A DNA stretch of 64,000 nucleotides, taken from Microglena sp. YARC. Taxonomy: Eukaryota; Chlorophyta; Chlorophyceae; Chlamydomonadales; Chlamydomonadaceae. The stretch covers positions 32,133,579 to 32,197,578 of the forward strand of contig CM039463.1 of NCBI GenBank assembly GCA_022414725.1, read 5' to 3'. The notes beneath the pieces were generated by a model. The model ran no database searches, was not told the origin of the DNA, and saw nothing but the letters and a program-made list of their open reading frames with translations. The first letter of the stretch is position 1. The number at the start of each line of letters is the position of its first letter. A program made the translations under genes and the position numbers. This document shows, piece by piece, positions 41,434-53,900 of the stretch.

Positions 41434-41939
41434 TAGGGCTGTCAAGCTTTATATCGCCCGGTATTTATTTTACCGTGTACCGTACCATATGTCGTACGAT
41501 ATTAAAGTTGCAGCGTACGGTATTTTCGGGATTATCGTACGATATATCGTGTTTACTAAGTGATATTTTTTGCTAGTGTGGTCCTGTGGTCTACGAAAAT
41601 ATCTGACACTTCGGAGGTCGGCGGTTTGATTCTCGTCAGGAGCACCTGAGTCTGGGCCAGGGAATTCAGCATACCGCTTTATATCGTACCATATATCGCG
41701 ATATATCGTACGGTAATAGACCACGATATTAACGTGTTTTCTATCTCCCTCAGTATTGGTTCATTTGACTTGATTTTAAGTGTATGGACGTGTAAACGGT
41801 ATTTCCTGTTATATCCCCTTGGTCTTATACTGATTTCCCCAAGAAAGGGTATACAAATATCGTACGGTATCGATACCGTACGATATATAACGATATATCG
41901 TACGGTAATTGAAAATACCGTACGATATTGACAGCCCTA
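41434..41939. mobile_element. 506-bp hAT MITE with perfect 12-bp TIRs
   Basis: TAGGGCTGTCAA at 41434 and TTGACAGCCCTA ending at 41939 are exact complements and match the hAT terminal consensus. Flanking octamers AAAATGGC and AAAATTGC match at seven of eight. The interior is full of TATCGTACGATAT palindromes. It also holds a tRNA-like segment at about 41580-41648 (GGTCCTGTGGTCTA and GGTTTGATTCTCG as box A/B candidates). Confidence 0.88.
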
Positions 41940-42044
41940 AAAATTGCCCAAAACGTGTACCGTAGCTCTAAAATCAGAGTTCTTTTTTCACAGCAATTTC
42001 CAGGGAGGCCATTGTCCTACCCTGGCTGTGGCGCGCCTTTCAGT

Positions 42045-42225
42045 GATAGACATTAGTCTAGTGGTAGACCAAATCGCTTCGAGGATGAAGATTCGGGGGT
42101 TCGATTCCCCCTACGGTCGCTCTTATTTGTCAACCGCGATGGTAGCTGGTCCAGTTGGCGTAGAAGACCGCTCTCTACCCACGGGTTCCCTAAACACCAC
42201 GCCCCACCAATCGTGCATACAAACG
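42045..42225 (+). mobile_element. tRNA-derived SINE, third copy
   Basis: Head TAGTCTAGTGGTAGACC and GGGGGTTCGATTCCCCC, then CGGTCGCTC, GTCAACCGCGATGGTAGCTG and CACCACGCCCCACCA. It is about 85% like the reverse copy at 30028 by eye. Confidence 0.8.
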
Positions 42226-42927
42226 CTGGTGTGAATTAAGAAGAACTAGCAAGTCAATTACCGCAAATGGTGAAATGGAACGGGTCGATCCATGTTCTAA
42301 ATCCACGCTTTTACTCCGGTATTGACCTGGACAAGTCTTAAAAAAACAGATAGGAGACGTTAAATAAACCCAGCAAAACACTGCCGAGACAGGACAGCAG
42401 CACAGCCTGCCGACCATCAAATTTCCAACAGGAGGCAACATACAGGGCTATCGTGCGATAACACAGAGGAAAGTTTTCAGCCTCTTTCAAGGCGGCTTGT
42501 CGGAAATTTTGAACCTAGCAACACGTTCGAACCCCCGACCTGTTAGTCAAAGCTGGTACTCCTGTACCAACTAAGTCTGCGCCCACTATAGATACAACCG
42601 TTCTACGTGGATATACCATGTTTTGGGATTGTGGTTACTGGTTAGCCCAAGTGAAAGCAAATGGGCTGGGCCCCTCAACCTCAAGCCTTGTAACAAGGCG
42701 CACTACTTATTTATTTAAACCAGGATTTAAACTATGTTTCTAATATATCTTGGACCTGGACAAGTCTTTAAACTGAACTGGTTTTCGTGGGTATCGCAGA
42801 GGGGACTTGAATCGAATTGAAGACGCCGAGAACTTTCCTCTGTGCTGGTGATGAGCAGCCCAGAGTTGGCTGAAAAACATGTAACAATCCGGGAGGAGAA
42901 AAAAAAGATAGGTAACACACTCACACC
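42226..42927. other. No gene; one tRNA-like segment
   Basis: On the minus strand about 42500-42592 resembles a tRNA (TAGTTGGTACAGGAG and GGGGGTTCGAACG) but lacks a pairing acceptor stem, so it is likely another SINE head. No coding signal was recognised. Confidence 0.4.
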
Positions 42928-43610
42928 ATGCCTAAAAAACCTTGGGAGGGCTGCCCCCCCCCCCCCCCCCCCCCCCTTTAATAGAAATGACCCCCTTTAT
43001 GAAAACTTAGATATTGATTCTGGGGGTTTACAGTACGGCGCACATAATTGCATCCTCGGAATTCCTACATATGGATTGTGTGATAGTCAAAAATCAGTTC
43101 TGCACCCCCTCTGGGTTGAGTTGGGATGGGGTGGGGCTGGGGACATACCCCCCCACCCACCCCTACCCCCATACCCACTCACCCACCCATACTCACCCAT
43201 ATTACCCACCCATTCATCCACCCATATTATCAACACATGCCCATCCCAGCCATTCACCCACTCGTACTCTGGGCTGGGCTGGGCTGGGCTGGGGTTTGGG
43301 TTGGGGGTTGGGGTTTGGGGGTAAATACTTATTGCACGAGGTCCAAAGTGGTGCCAATCAACTACCTATATTACCCATCCATAGTATCAACGCATGTCCA
43401 GCCATTTACCCACTCATACTCCGGGCTGGGCTGGGCTGGGGTTTGGGGGGTTTGGGGGGGGGGGGGGGTAAATACTTATTGCACGAGGGCTAAAGTGGTG
43501 CCAATATACTATCCTCACCAAGGCATACTTATGAGTGGTCTCAGAATGTGATTTGGAGGTCTGAGTAAAAAGTTAGCAAAAAACAAAATGAGGGCCCATG
43601 GCCACCCCGT
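42928..43610 (+). repeat. Composite minisatellite repeat, copy C
   Basis: The order CCTAAAAAACCTTGGGAGGG, poly-C (42954-42976), CATCCTCGGAATTCCTACAT, GGATTGTGTGATAGTC, (CCCACCCATAY)n, GTGGTGCCAAT and GGTCTCAGAATGTGATTTGG matches copy A. A GGGCTGGGCTGGG run and a second GTGGTGCCAAT indicate an internal ~150-bp duplication. Confidence 0.75.
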
Positions 43611-43795
43611 TATCCATTTGTCCGACTGACCGTGCGACCACACGACGCCAACTGTCTCAACTAACTGTCTCGTAACTAACTGGCTCCGGTCTGCTGCACT
43701 CGATTCCGTTGCCACCTGTCGCTCAGATAGCCAACACTCTCCGCCATTTTTCTGCGCCGCTTACTCGCGACGCCGCCTAGGACTTGTTTCTTCCT
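43600..43795 (-). repeat. Interspersed repeat R1, reverse copy
   Basis: Reverse complement carries CAAGTCCTAGGCGGCGTCGC, GGCGGAGAGTGTTGGCTATC and GAGCGACAGGTGGCAACGG, the closest match to the copy at 3165. Confidence 0.7.
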
Positions 43796-44140
43796 AGAGT
43801 TGGCCTAGCCTGTCAGAAATAAAGATTACTAAGGGGTCACGAACGCACGAACCTCGTGGGAGCAACACAATGCCGTCATATTTGTGAACGAGGTCCAAGT
43901 TCAAGTTCATACTGTTATATTGGAGGATCATACTAAGTTCAAGTTCAAGCTCATATAGGTGGACGCAAGAACCCCCTGCTGCCTTCCAGCAGCAGGTCTC
44001 GAACTCCCGACCGTCGAAGCCATTGCGTTGGGGGCTGGACCATTAATCAACCCCGTCCAGCCTCAGGGGAAAAACCCTGTCCAATCCTGGCCTCCAGTTT
44101 GGCTAAACTAATGTAACACTGTCCATCAAGATGTTGGACC

Positions 44141-44204
<64 letters not shown>

Positions 44205-44600
44205 CACTCTTTATCTCTCTTGTTGATAAATCCGGGGTGAAGTTGACCTGGAGAAGTCGTTCAATTGTCGGTGTAGAGATCTGGACATGTCTGTAATCGG
44301 TCAGAATTCGATCCCTGTCACACCCTGGTTTCCGTGACTATCGCACGGGCGGAAGTCTTGTATTCTGGAGACCGTCCGACGCCGAATTACCGGCGTTTTG
44401 AACCTTCCAACAATTATTTTTGGTGAAGTTCCCTACAAGTTCTATCTACCTAGAGGTGACCGGCCCAAGTTCATTCATGTGCAGGTGTCGTGGGACGAAG
44501 GTCTCTGTCGATCGGCGTGGGAATGTGGTAATATACCTGGATGTTAACCTGCCACCTTGTCGAAGAATGCCACCCTCCCATAGGAAAGCCAAAGCCAGGT
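43796..44600. other. Gene-free; (CT)n/(TA)n microsatellite
   Basis: A (CT)n run followed by (TA)n occupies about 44142-44206. Minus-strand tRNA-like box B motifs occur near 44000 (GGGAGTTCGAGACC) and plus-strand ones near 44290. No gene is supported. Confidence 0.5.
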
Positions 44601-45060
44601 AACCCAGCAACAATTCACAGGAGGCCTTCCAACCAGGGTTGTCTGCTGGATTTGTCCTGCTGTGGTGTGACTTGTGGTGTGACGTGGTGTGACTTGTGGT
44701 GTGACTACCAACCAAGGGTGACTGCTAGATGTGTCCTGCTGTGGTGTGACTTGTGGAGTGACTTGTGGTGTGACTTGTGGTGTGACTTCCAACCAAGGGT
44801 GACTGCTGGATTTTTCCTGCTGTGGTGTGACTTGTGGTGCAACTTGTGGTGTGACGTGGTGTGACTTGTGGTGTGACTTCCAACCAAGGGTGACTGCTAG
44901 ATGTGTCCTGCTGTGGTGTAACTTGTGGTGTGACTTGTGGTGTGACTTCCAACCAAGGTTGACTGCTGGATTTGTCCTGCTGTGGTGTGACTTGTGGTGT
45001 GACTTCCAAGCTCAGGTTGACTGCTGGATTTCCAGCACATTTTGAAAGGTTGCAGCTGGA
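44600..45060. repeat. TGTGGTGTGACT tandem array
   Basis: Nested repeats of GACTTGTGGTGTGACTTCCA, ACCAAGGGTGACTGCTGGAT and TGTCCTGCTGTGG have periods of about 13 bp within larger 60-130 bp units. It lies on the 3' side of XPB. The shared GACTGCTGGAT suggests a link to the 187-bp satellite next to it. Confidence 0.85.
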
Positions 45061-45189
45061 TGTGTCCCGCTGGATGTCGAGCACAAAGAGTCATACTCAA
45101 AGAGGCTCGAGATACTCTGCCTGGGAGCGTCCTGCCATCGGCCCACAGCAGATAGGCCCTTTCCTCTTGTACCGTTCACTTCTTGCCCA

Positions 45190-48115
45190 GCAGCTTCATG
45201 CCATACGCCTGTAGTGGATTGCCGAACATACTTTTTCCCCTTGCACCATTCTCTTCTTCCCCAGCAGCTTCCTGCCGAAGGCTTGCCCCTTGTCGCCATG
45301 GTAGCCAGGCAAGGGTACCACCCCAGGGAAAGGTTTACCCCAGCCAACGACAGGCATTCATTTCCAATCTTGGGCGCCCCAATGCAAGGTTTCACTGCTT
45401 GCCTGCCAGTTTCCTGCTGAAGGCTTCGGCCTTGTCGCCGTGGTAGCCAGGCAAGGGTGCCACCCCAGGGAAAGGTTCACCCCAGGCAACCATAGGCATT
45501 CATTTCCAATCTTGGGCGCCCCATGCAAGGTTTCACTGCTTCCCCACCAGTTTCCTGCCCCAGGCCTGGGCCTGGTCGCTGTGGTATGTAGCCACCTTGG
45601 GCAGACACCTCAAGTGGATTGCTAGATATGACCTGTGCCCTTGGACCATTCACTTCTTACTCAGCAGCAGCCTGCCATACGCCTGAAGTGGACTGCTGGA
45701 TATGGCCTGTGCCCTTGCACCATTCACTTCTTCCCCAGCAGGCTGCCCAAGGTTTGGACCTGGTCGCTGTGGTCTCTACACTGCACAGACGCCTGAATTG
45801 GATAGCCAGATATGGCCTGTTTGCTTGCACCATTCAATTTTTACTCAGCAGCAACCTGCCATACGCCTGAAGTGGACTGCTGGATATGGCCTGTCCCCTT
45901 GCACCATTCACTTTTCACCCAGCAGTATCCTGCCCAAGGCTTGGGCCTGGTCGCCGTGGTCACTACCCTGCACAGACGCCTCAAGCGGATTGACAGCTAT
46001 GGTCTGTGCCCTTGCACCATTCACTTCTTACTCAGCAGCAACCTGCCATACGCCTGAAGTGCACTGCTGGATATGGCCTGTCCCCTTGCACCATTCACTT
46101 TTCACCCAGAAGTATCCTGCCCAAGGCTTGGGCCTGGTCGCCGTGGTCACTACCCTGCACAGACGCCTCAAGCGGATTGACAGCTATGGTCTGTGCCCTT
46201 GCACCATTCACTTCTTACTCAGCAGCAACCTGCCATACGCCTGAAGTGGACTGCTGGATATGGCCTGTCCCCTTGCACCATTCACTTTTCACCCAGCAGT
46301 ATCCTGCCCAAGGCTTGGGCCTGGTCGCCGTGGTCACTACCCTGCACAGACGCCACAAGCAGATTGACAGCTATGGCCTGTGCCCTTGCACCATTCACTT
46401 CTTACTCAGCAGCAACCTGCCATACGCCTGAAGTGGACTGCTGGATATGGCCTGTCCCCTTGCACCATTCACTTTTCACCCAGAAGTATCCTGCCCAAGG
46501 CTTGGGCCTGGTCGCCGTGGTCACTACCCTGCACAGACGCCTCAAGCAGATTGACAGCTATGGTCTGTGCCCTTGCACCATTCACTTCTTACTCAGCAGC
46601 AACCTGCCATACGCCTGAAGTGGACTGCTGGATATGGCCTGTCCCCTTGCACCATTCACTTATCACCCAGCAGTATCCTGCCCAAGGCTTGGGCCTGGTC
46701 GCCGTGGTCACTACCCTGCACAGACGCCTCAAGCGGATTGACAGCTATGGTCTGTGCCCTTGCACCATTCACTTCTTACTCAGCAGCAACCTGCCATACG
46801 CCTGAAGTGCACTGCTGGATATGGCCTGTCCCCTTGCACCATTCACTTATCACCCAGCAGTATCCTGCCCAAGGCTTGGGCCTGGTCGCCGTGGTCACTA
46901 CCCTGCACAGACGCCTCAAGCGGATTGACAGCTATGGTCTGTGCCTGCCACCATTCACTTCTTACTCAGCAGCAACCTGCCATACGCCTGAAGTGCACTG
47001 CTGGATATGGCCTGTCCCCTTGCACCATTCACTTTTCACCCAGAAGTATCCTGCCCAAGGCTTGGGCCTGGTCGCCGTGGTCACTACCCTGCACAGACGC
47101 CACAAGCGGATTGACAGCTATGGTCTGTGCCCTTGCACCATTCACTTCTTACTCAGCAGCAACCTGCCATACGCCTGAAGTGGACTGCTGGATTTGGCCT
47201 GCCCCCTTGCACCATTCACTTTTCACCCAGCAGTATCCTGCCCAAGGCTTGGGCCTGGTCGCCGTGGTCACTACCCTGCACAGACGCCTCAAGCGGATTG
47301 ACAGCTATGGCCTGTGCCCTTGCACCATTCACTTCTTACTCAGCAGCAACCTGCCATACGCCTGAAGTGGACTGCTGGATATGGCCTGTCCCCTTGCACC
47401 ATTCACTTATCACCCAGCAGTATCCTGCCCAAGGCTTGGGCCTGGTCGCCGTGGTCACTACCCTGCACAGACGCCTCAAGCGGATTGACAGCTATGGTCT
47501 GTGCCCTTGCACCATTCACTTCTTACTCAGCAGCAACCTGCCATACGCCTGAAGTGGACTGCTGGATATGGCCTGTCCCCTTGCACCATTCACTTATCAC
47601 CCAGCAGTATCCTGCCCAAGGCTTGGGCCTGGTCGCCGTGGTCACTACCCTGCACAGACGCCACAAGCAGATTGACAGCTATGGCCTGTGCCCTTGCACC
47701 ATTCACTTCTTACTCAGCAGCAACCTGCCATACGCCTGAAGTGGACTGCTGGATATGGCCTGTCCCCTTGCACCATTCACTTTTCACCCAGCAGTATCCT
47801 GCCCAAGGCTTGGGCCTGGTTGCCGTAGTCACAACCCTGCGCAGACGCCTCAAGCGGATTGCTAGATATGGCCTGGCCCCTTGCACCATTCCCTTCCTCC
47901 ACAGCAGTTTCCTGCCGAAAGCTTGGGCCTGGTCGCCGTGGTCACTACCCTGCACAGACACCTGAAGTGGATTGCTAGATATGGCCTGGCCCCTTGCACC
48001 ATTCCCTTCCTCCCCAGCAGCTTCCTGCCGAATGCTTGGGCCTTGTCGACGTGGTCACCACCCTGCACAGACGCTTGGAGTGGACAGCCAGATATGGCCT
48101 GGCCCCTTGCACCAT
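45190..48115 (-). repeat. 187-bp satellite derived from the XPB stop-codon end
   Basis: About 12 regular units (GCCTGAAGTGGACTGCTGG recurs at about 45681, 45869, 46056, 46243, 46430, 46617, 46804, 46990, 47177, 47364, 47551, 47738) are flanked by diverged units. On the minus strand each unit has CACGGCGACCAGGCCCAAGC, GGCAGGATACTGCTGGG and AAGTGAATGGTGCAAGGG. These correspond to the last ~17 XPB codons, the stop and the next bases. The unit is a dimer of two related halves. Long overlapping frames in it are artefacts. Confidence 0.9.
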
Positions 48116-48280
48116 TCACTTCTTCCCCAGCAGCTTCCTGCCAAAGGCTTGCGCCTTGTCGCCGTGGTAGCCAGCCTTGTTGGGCCTGCCACCAGATTTG
48201 TACTCCAGGTACCTGTACCCTCCAGGGGCACCAGATAGGGCTGACATGGATCCCAGTCCACGCCTCCCTTTGCGGGCCGC
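48116..48280 (-). CDS. ERCC3: XPB terminal exon
   Basis: The exon opens after TTTTGTGTAG with [17 protein letters not shown] and closes at TGA after LLGKK, giving 54 codons before the stop. It is the single copy with an intact acceptor and full tail; its 3' end seeds the satellite downstream. Confidence 0.88.
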   Translation of the reverse strand, partial: AARKGRRGLGSMSALSGAPGGYRYLEYKSGGRPNKAGYHGDKAQAFGRKLLGKK

Positions 48281-50947
48281 CTACACAAAAGATGCACATT
48301 AAAAAACAGTAAGTGGTTGTTCATTGAGCGATACAGGTGCACAGCACAAAGCAGTTGGGGGGTCTTTCATTGTGCATTTCACGTCCGCAGCATAAAACCT
48401 GTTCAATATTCAATGCACAGTATAAGGTTTGTTTAATACAAAATTACCTTCTTATATAAATGATACAAGTAGGAGTTCATTCGGCAGCGAAGGTGGAGAC
48501 TGGAACAGAGACAAGGCCGCCACATGGGCCCCCTCATTGTGGTGTCTTGTCTTTTGTCGTCTTTTATTATCTTTTGTTGTGTTGTGTTGTGTTGTATTGT
48601 CATTTGTTGTGTTGTTTTGTTTTCTATTGCGTTGTATTGTGTTGTGCTCTATTGTGTTGTGTTGTCTTGTGTTGTATTGTCTTTTGTTGTGTTTGTGTTT
48701 GTGTTGTGTTGTGTTGTATTGTGTTGTATTGTGTTGTGTAGCATTGTGTTGTACTGTGCTGTATTGTGTTGAATTGCTATGTATTGAGTTGTGTTGTGCT
48801 GTTATGCATTGCGTTGTCTTGTATGTCGTGTCGTATGTCGTATTGTGTCATATCGCATTGCATTGTGGTGTACTGCGTTGTATTGTATTGTGTTGTCTTG
48901 TGTTGTATTGCGATGTATAGAGTTGTTTGTGTTGTCTGGTATATGTTGTTGTATTGTGCTGTATTGTGCTGTATGTATTGTGTTGTATTGTTTCGTATTG
49001 TATGTATTGTCATGTGTGGTATTGTATCGTATTGTTTGTATTATACTGTTCTGTATTGTAATGCAATGTTACGTTTCACATTGTGGTACAGTGCACTACA
49101 TTTTTTTGAAAGAATGAAGAGCAAAGCGTCACCCAATGACCCACCACTGCTGAAGCCAAGCCACCTGCATCAGTTTCATCAATGCCACTCAACGCCAGCC
49201 TCATCCAGACTAGCTATTGATCAATGAATCAATGGGCTGAATAAATACTGCACCCAATTAGCCACCACTGCTGATGCCAAGCCACCTGCATCAGTTTCAT
49301 CAATGCCACTCAACGCCAGCCTCATCCAGACTAGCTATTGATCAATGAATCAATGGGCTGAATAAATACTGCACCCAATGACCCACCACTGCTGATGCCA
49401 AGCCACTTGCATCAGTATCATCAATGCCACTCAAGGCCAGACTCATCCAGACAAACTATTGATCAATGAAATAATGAACTGAATAAATATTGCACCCAAT
49501 TAGCCACCACTGCTGATGCCAAGCCACCTGCATCAGTATCATCAATGCCACTCAAGGCCAGACTCATCCAGACAAACTATTGATCAATGAAATAATGAAC
49601 TGAATAAATACTGCTGCCAATTAGCCACCACTGCTGATGCCAAGCCACCTGCATCAGTCTCATCAATACCACTCAATGCCAGCTTCATCCAGTCTAGCTA
49701 TCGACAATGAAACAATGAACTGAATAAATACCGCACCCAATGAGGCAATGACCCACCACTGCTGATGCCAAGCAACCTGCATCTGCACCGTCAATGCCAC
49801 TCAACGCCAGCCACATCCAGCCTAGCTATTGATCAATAACCAGTGAACAGTATAACTCACCCTAGCTGAAGCCAAGCCAACTGCATCTGCTTTGTCAATG
49901 GCCTCAACGCCAGCCTCATCCAGTCTAGCTATTGATAATAAAAAGCGAACTGAATATAATAAATTGTGATCTGGATATAATCAACAGTTGAACTGAATAT
50001 GAACCCACCACAGCTGGAGCCAAGCCACCTGCATCAGATTCATCAATGCCAGCCTCATCCAGTCTAGCTATTGATCAATTAACAGTGAACTGAATACAAC
50101 AAAGAGTGAAATGGATATAATCAACAGTGAACTGAATGACCCACCATAGCTGAAGCTAGGCCATCTGCATCGTATTCATCAATGCCACTCAACGCTAGCC
50201 TCATCCAGTCTAGCTATTGATCAATGAAACAACAAACTGAATATAATCAACAGTGAACTGAATGACCCACCATAGCTGAAGCTAGGCCATCTGCATCGGC
50301 ATCATCAATGGACTCAATGCCAGCCTCATCCAGTCCACGTTTAGAACTTCGTGACAGCAGGTCCAACTGCCCCCTCCTGGTTTATACATGATGATGGGAT
50401 GATGATGATGATGATGATGATGATCGGTAGTGGTGGTGGTGCGACAGCGACGGCGAAAATGATGGCGGTGCTGATGCTGATGCAGCTGCAGCTGCTGATG
50501 GTTGTGATGATGATGATGATGATGGTGGTTGTGATGATGATGATGGTGATGATGGTTGTGATAATGATGATGATGAATGATGATGATTGATGATGATGAT
50601 GATTGAATGATGATGATGATGATGATGGTTGTGATGAATGATGACGTGGTTGTGGTTGGTTGTTGACGTGATGATGATGATGATGATGATGATGATGCAA
50701 TGATTGATTGATATGATGATGATGATGATGATGGTGGTTGATGATGATATGATGATGATGATCATGATGATGATGATTGATGATGGTGGTTTGATGATGA
50801 TTGATGATGATGATGATGATGATGATGTGTTGTGATGATGATGACGGTGGTGTTGATTGATGATGATGATGATGATGATGATGAAATTGTGATGATTGAT
50901 TGATGGATGATGATGTTGATGATGATGATGATGCATGATGATGTTGT

Positions 50948-50981
<34 letters not shown>

Positions 50982-53900
50982 ATGATGATATGATGATGAT
51001 GATGATGATTTGTGATGAGTGATGAGTTGATGAATATAATGATGATGATAGTGTGCTGGTGACTGTGTGATGATGATGATGATGATATGATGATGATGAT
51101 GATGGTGATGATGCTGATGATGATGAGCCCTCGTGATGATGATCCCTTGGGTGATGATGATGGTGGTGATAATGATGATGATGATGATGATGATGACGAT
51201 GGCAGTGTTGCTGCTGCAGCTGGTGATGGTCGTTGATGTGATGGTGGTGTTGATTGGTGCTGCTGCTGCTGCTGATGCTGATGGCAGTGATGTTGATGCG
51301 CCCTCCCAGCAAAACACGAAGCATCAAGTCGCATCAAGAGGGCAGCAAGTGTAGAGGAGAAACCCCAGCTTGCCAAGCAACAATGTTTATAGCGAGGGAC
51401 TGCCACGTTGCTCGAATCTTGCGGAAGTATACATCGAATATGTATACTGGTATGGCGAATCTGGCGGAGGCACATATTGGTTATCAATCCAACATGACTA
51501 CAATCGGCCTGCAACAGTCAGCACTACAGAGAGGGCTACTACAGTCAGCACTACAGAGAGGGCTACTATAGCCAGCACTACAGAGAGGGATACTACAGTC
51601 AGCACTACAGAGAGGGCTACTACAGTCAGCACTACAGAGAGGGCTACTATAACCAGCACTACAGAGAGGGATACTACAGTCAGCACTACAGAGAGGGACA
51701 CTACAGTCAGCACCAAGCTGAAGCGCAGAGCCATGAGTCGAGAATATGAGAAGCAAGAGGAGACCAGCTTGCCTTAGCTTGCCAAGCAACATAGCAAGGG
51801 TCTGTCTAGCAGGTTCTTCATTAAGAGGAAAGTTGTAGGGCCATGTGTATCCACCCACATCAACCCCTGCTGTACTGCCCCCCACCAGTCAATATAACCC
51901 CCCCACCCCCACCCCACACACACACCAAGTGCATCTAGCCTGTGAGTTGAGAAGTGGTAGTGTGCCAGTTGGGATTCTTGTGCTGCATCCAACAAGTTGG
52001 TGATGACCTTAAAGCTGTAGCCTTGGTCAATCAGAAACTGCTGGCGCTTGGCTGAGTAGAACATTTCCTGCAGCATGAGATTCAAATTTTGAATTTTGAA
52101 CATTGCGATGTTCACATTTTGAATTAGGCCGGGTAGAACATTTCCTGCAGCAACAGACTCAAATTTTGAATTTTAAACACAAGTTGGTGATGACTTTGAA
52201 GCTGTAGCCCAAGTCAATCAGGAACTGCTAGTGCTTGGCCGAGTAGAACATTTCCTGCAGCAACAGATACAATTTTTGAATTTTAAACACTTGTGGTGAT
52301 GGACTTGAAGCTGTAGCCCTGGCCAATCAGGAACTGCTGGCGCTTGGCTGAGTAGAACATTTCCTACAGAAAGAGATTCAAATTTTGAATTTTAAACATT
52401 GTGGTGAAGACCTTGAAGCTGAAGCTGCAGCCCTGGCCAATCAGGAACTGCTGGAGCTTGGCTGAGTAGAACATTTCCTGTAGAAAGAGATCCGCATTTT
52501 GAATTTTAAACATTGTGGTGAAGACCTTGAAGCTGCAGCCCTGGCCAATCAGGAACTGCTGGAGCTTGGCTGAGTAGAACATTTCCTGTAGAAAGAGATC
52601 CAAAATTTTGAATTTTAACATTGTGGTGAAGACCTTGAAGCTGCAGCCCTGGCCAATCAGGAACTGCTGGAGCTTGGCTGAGTAGAACATTTCCTGTCGA
52701 AAGAGATCCGCATTTTGAATTTTAAAAAAACATTGTGGTGAAGACCTTGAAGCTGCAGCCCTGGCCAATCAGGAACTGCTGGAGCTTGGCTGAGTAGAAC
52801 ATTTCCTGTAGAAAGAGATCCGCATTTTTTGAATTTAACATTTGTGGTGAAGACCTTGAATCTGCAGCCCTGGCCAATCAGGAACTGCTGGAGCTTGGCT
52901 GAGTAGAACATTTCCTACAGAAAGAGATTCAAATTTTGAATTTTAAACATTGTGGTGAAGACCTTGAAGCTGCCCAAGCTGCAGCCCTGGCCAATCAGGA
53001 ACTGCTGGAGCTTGGCTGAGTAGAACATTTCCTGTAGAAAGAGATCCGCATTTTGAATTTTTAAACATTTGGTGAAGACCTTGAAGCTGCAGCCCTGGCC
53101 AATCAGGAACTGCTGGAGCTTGGCTGAGTAGAACATTTCCTACAGAAAGAGATTCAAATTTTGAATTTTAAACATTGTGGTGAAGACCTTGAAGCTGCAG
53201 CCCTGGCCAATCAGGAACTGCTGGAGCTTTGGCTGAGTAGAACATTTCCTGTAGAAAGAGATCCAAATTTTGAATTTTAAACATTGTGGTGAAGACCTTG
53301 AAGCTGCAGCCCTGGCCAATCAGGAACTGCTGGAGCTTGGCTGAGTAGAACATTTCCTACAGAAAGAGATTCAAATTTTGAATTTTAAACATTGTGGTGA
53401 AGACCTTGAAGCTGCAGCCCTGGCCAATCAGGAACTGCTGGAGCTTGGCTGAGTAGAACATTTCCTGTAGAAAGAGATTCCGCGCATTTTGAATTTTAAA
53501 CATTGTGGTGAAGACCTTGAAGCTGCAGCCCTGGCCAATCAGGAACTGCTGGAGCTTGGCTGAGTAGAACAACGAGAGATCCGCATCATTTTTTCATTTT
53601 GTGTGGGTGAAAGACCTTTGAAAGCTGCAGCCCTGTGCCAATCAGAACTGCTGGAGCTTGGCTGAGATAGAACATTTCCTACTATAAAGAGATCCGCATT
53701 TTGAATTTTAAACATTGTGGTGAATGACCTGAAGCTTGCAGCCCTGGCCAATCAGGAACGGCTGGAGCTTGGCAGAAACATTGAGATTTCAAATTTTTGA
53801 AATAAACAGAGACTTCGAAAGCCCTGGCCAATGGACTGCTGGAGCCTTTGGCAAATTTCCTGATATTTAAACATTGTGGTGAAGATATTTCCTGTAGAAG

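Noticed and set aside
45702..47965. Series of 141-203-codon overlapping frames on the plus strand
   Set aside because: They repeat every 187 bp, overlap each other in shifted frames and are antisense to sequence derived from the XPB terminal exon.
48429..49227. Cys/Val/Leu-rich plus-strand frames
   Set aside because: Pure translation of the TTGTG microsatellite.
50341..51514. His/Ile/Ser-rich frames of 250-328 codons
   Set aside because: They are translations of the GAT microsatellite in three frames and lie in an XPB intron.
51370..51777. 135-codon frame with TVSTTERAT repeats
   Set aside because: Carried by a 27-bp minisatellite in an XPB intron; no family features, no supporting start or splice context.
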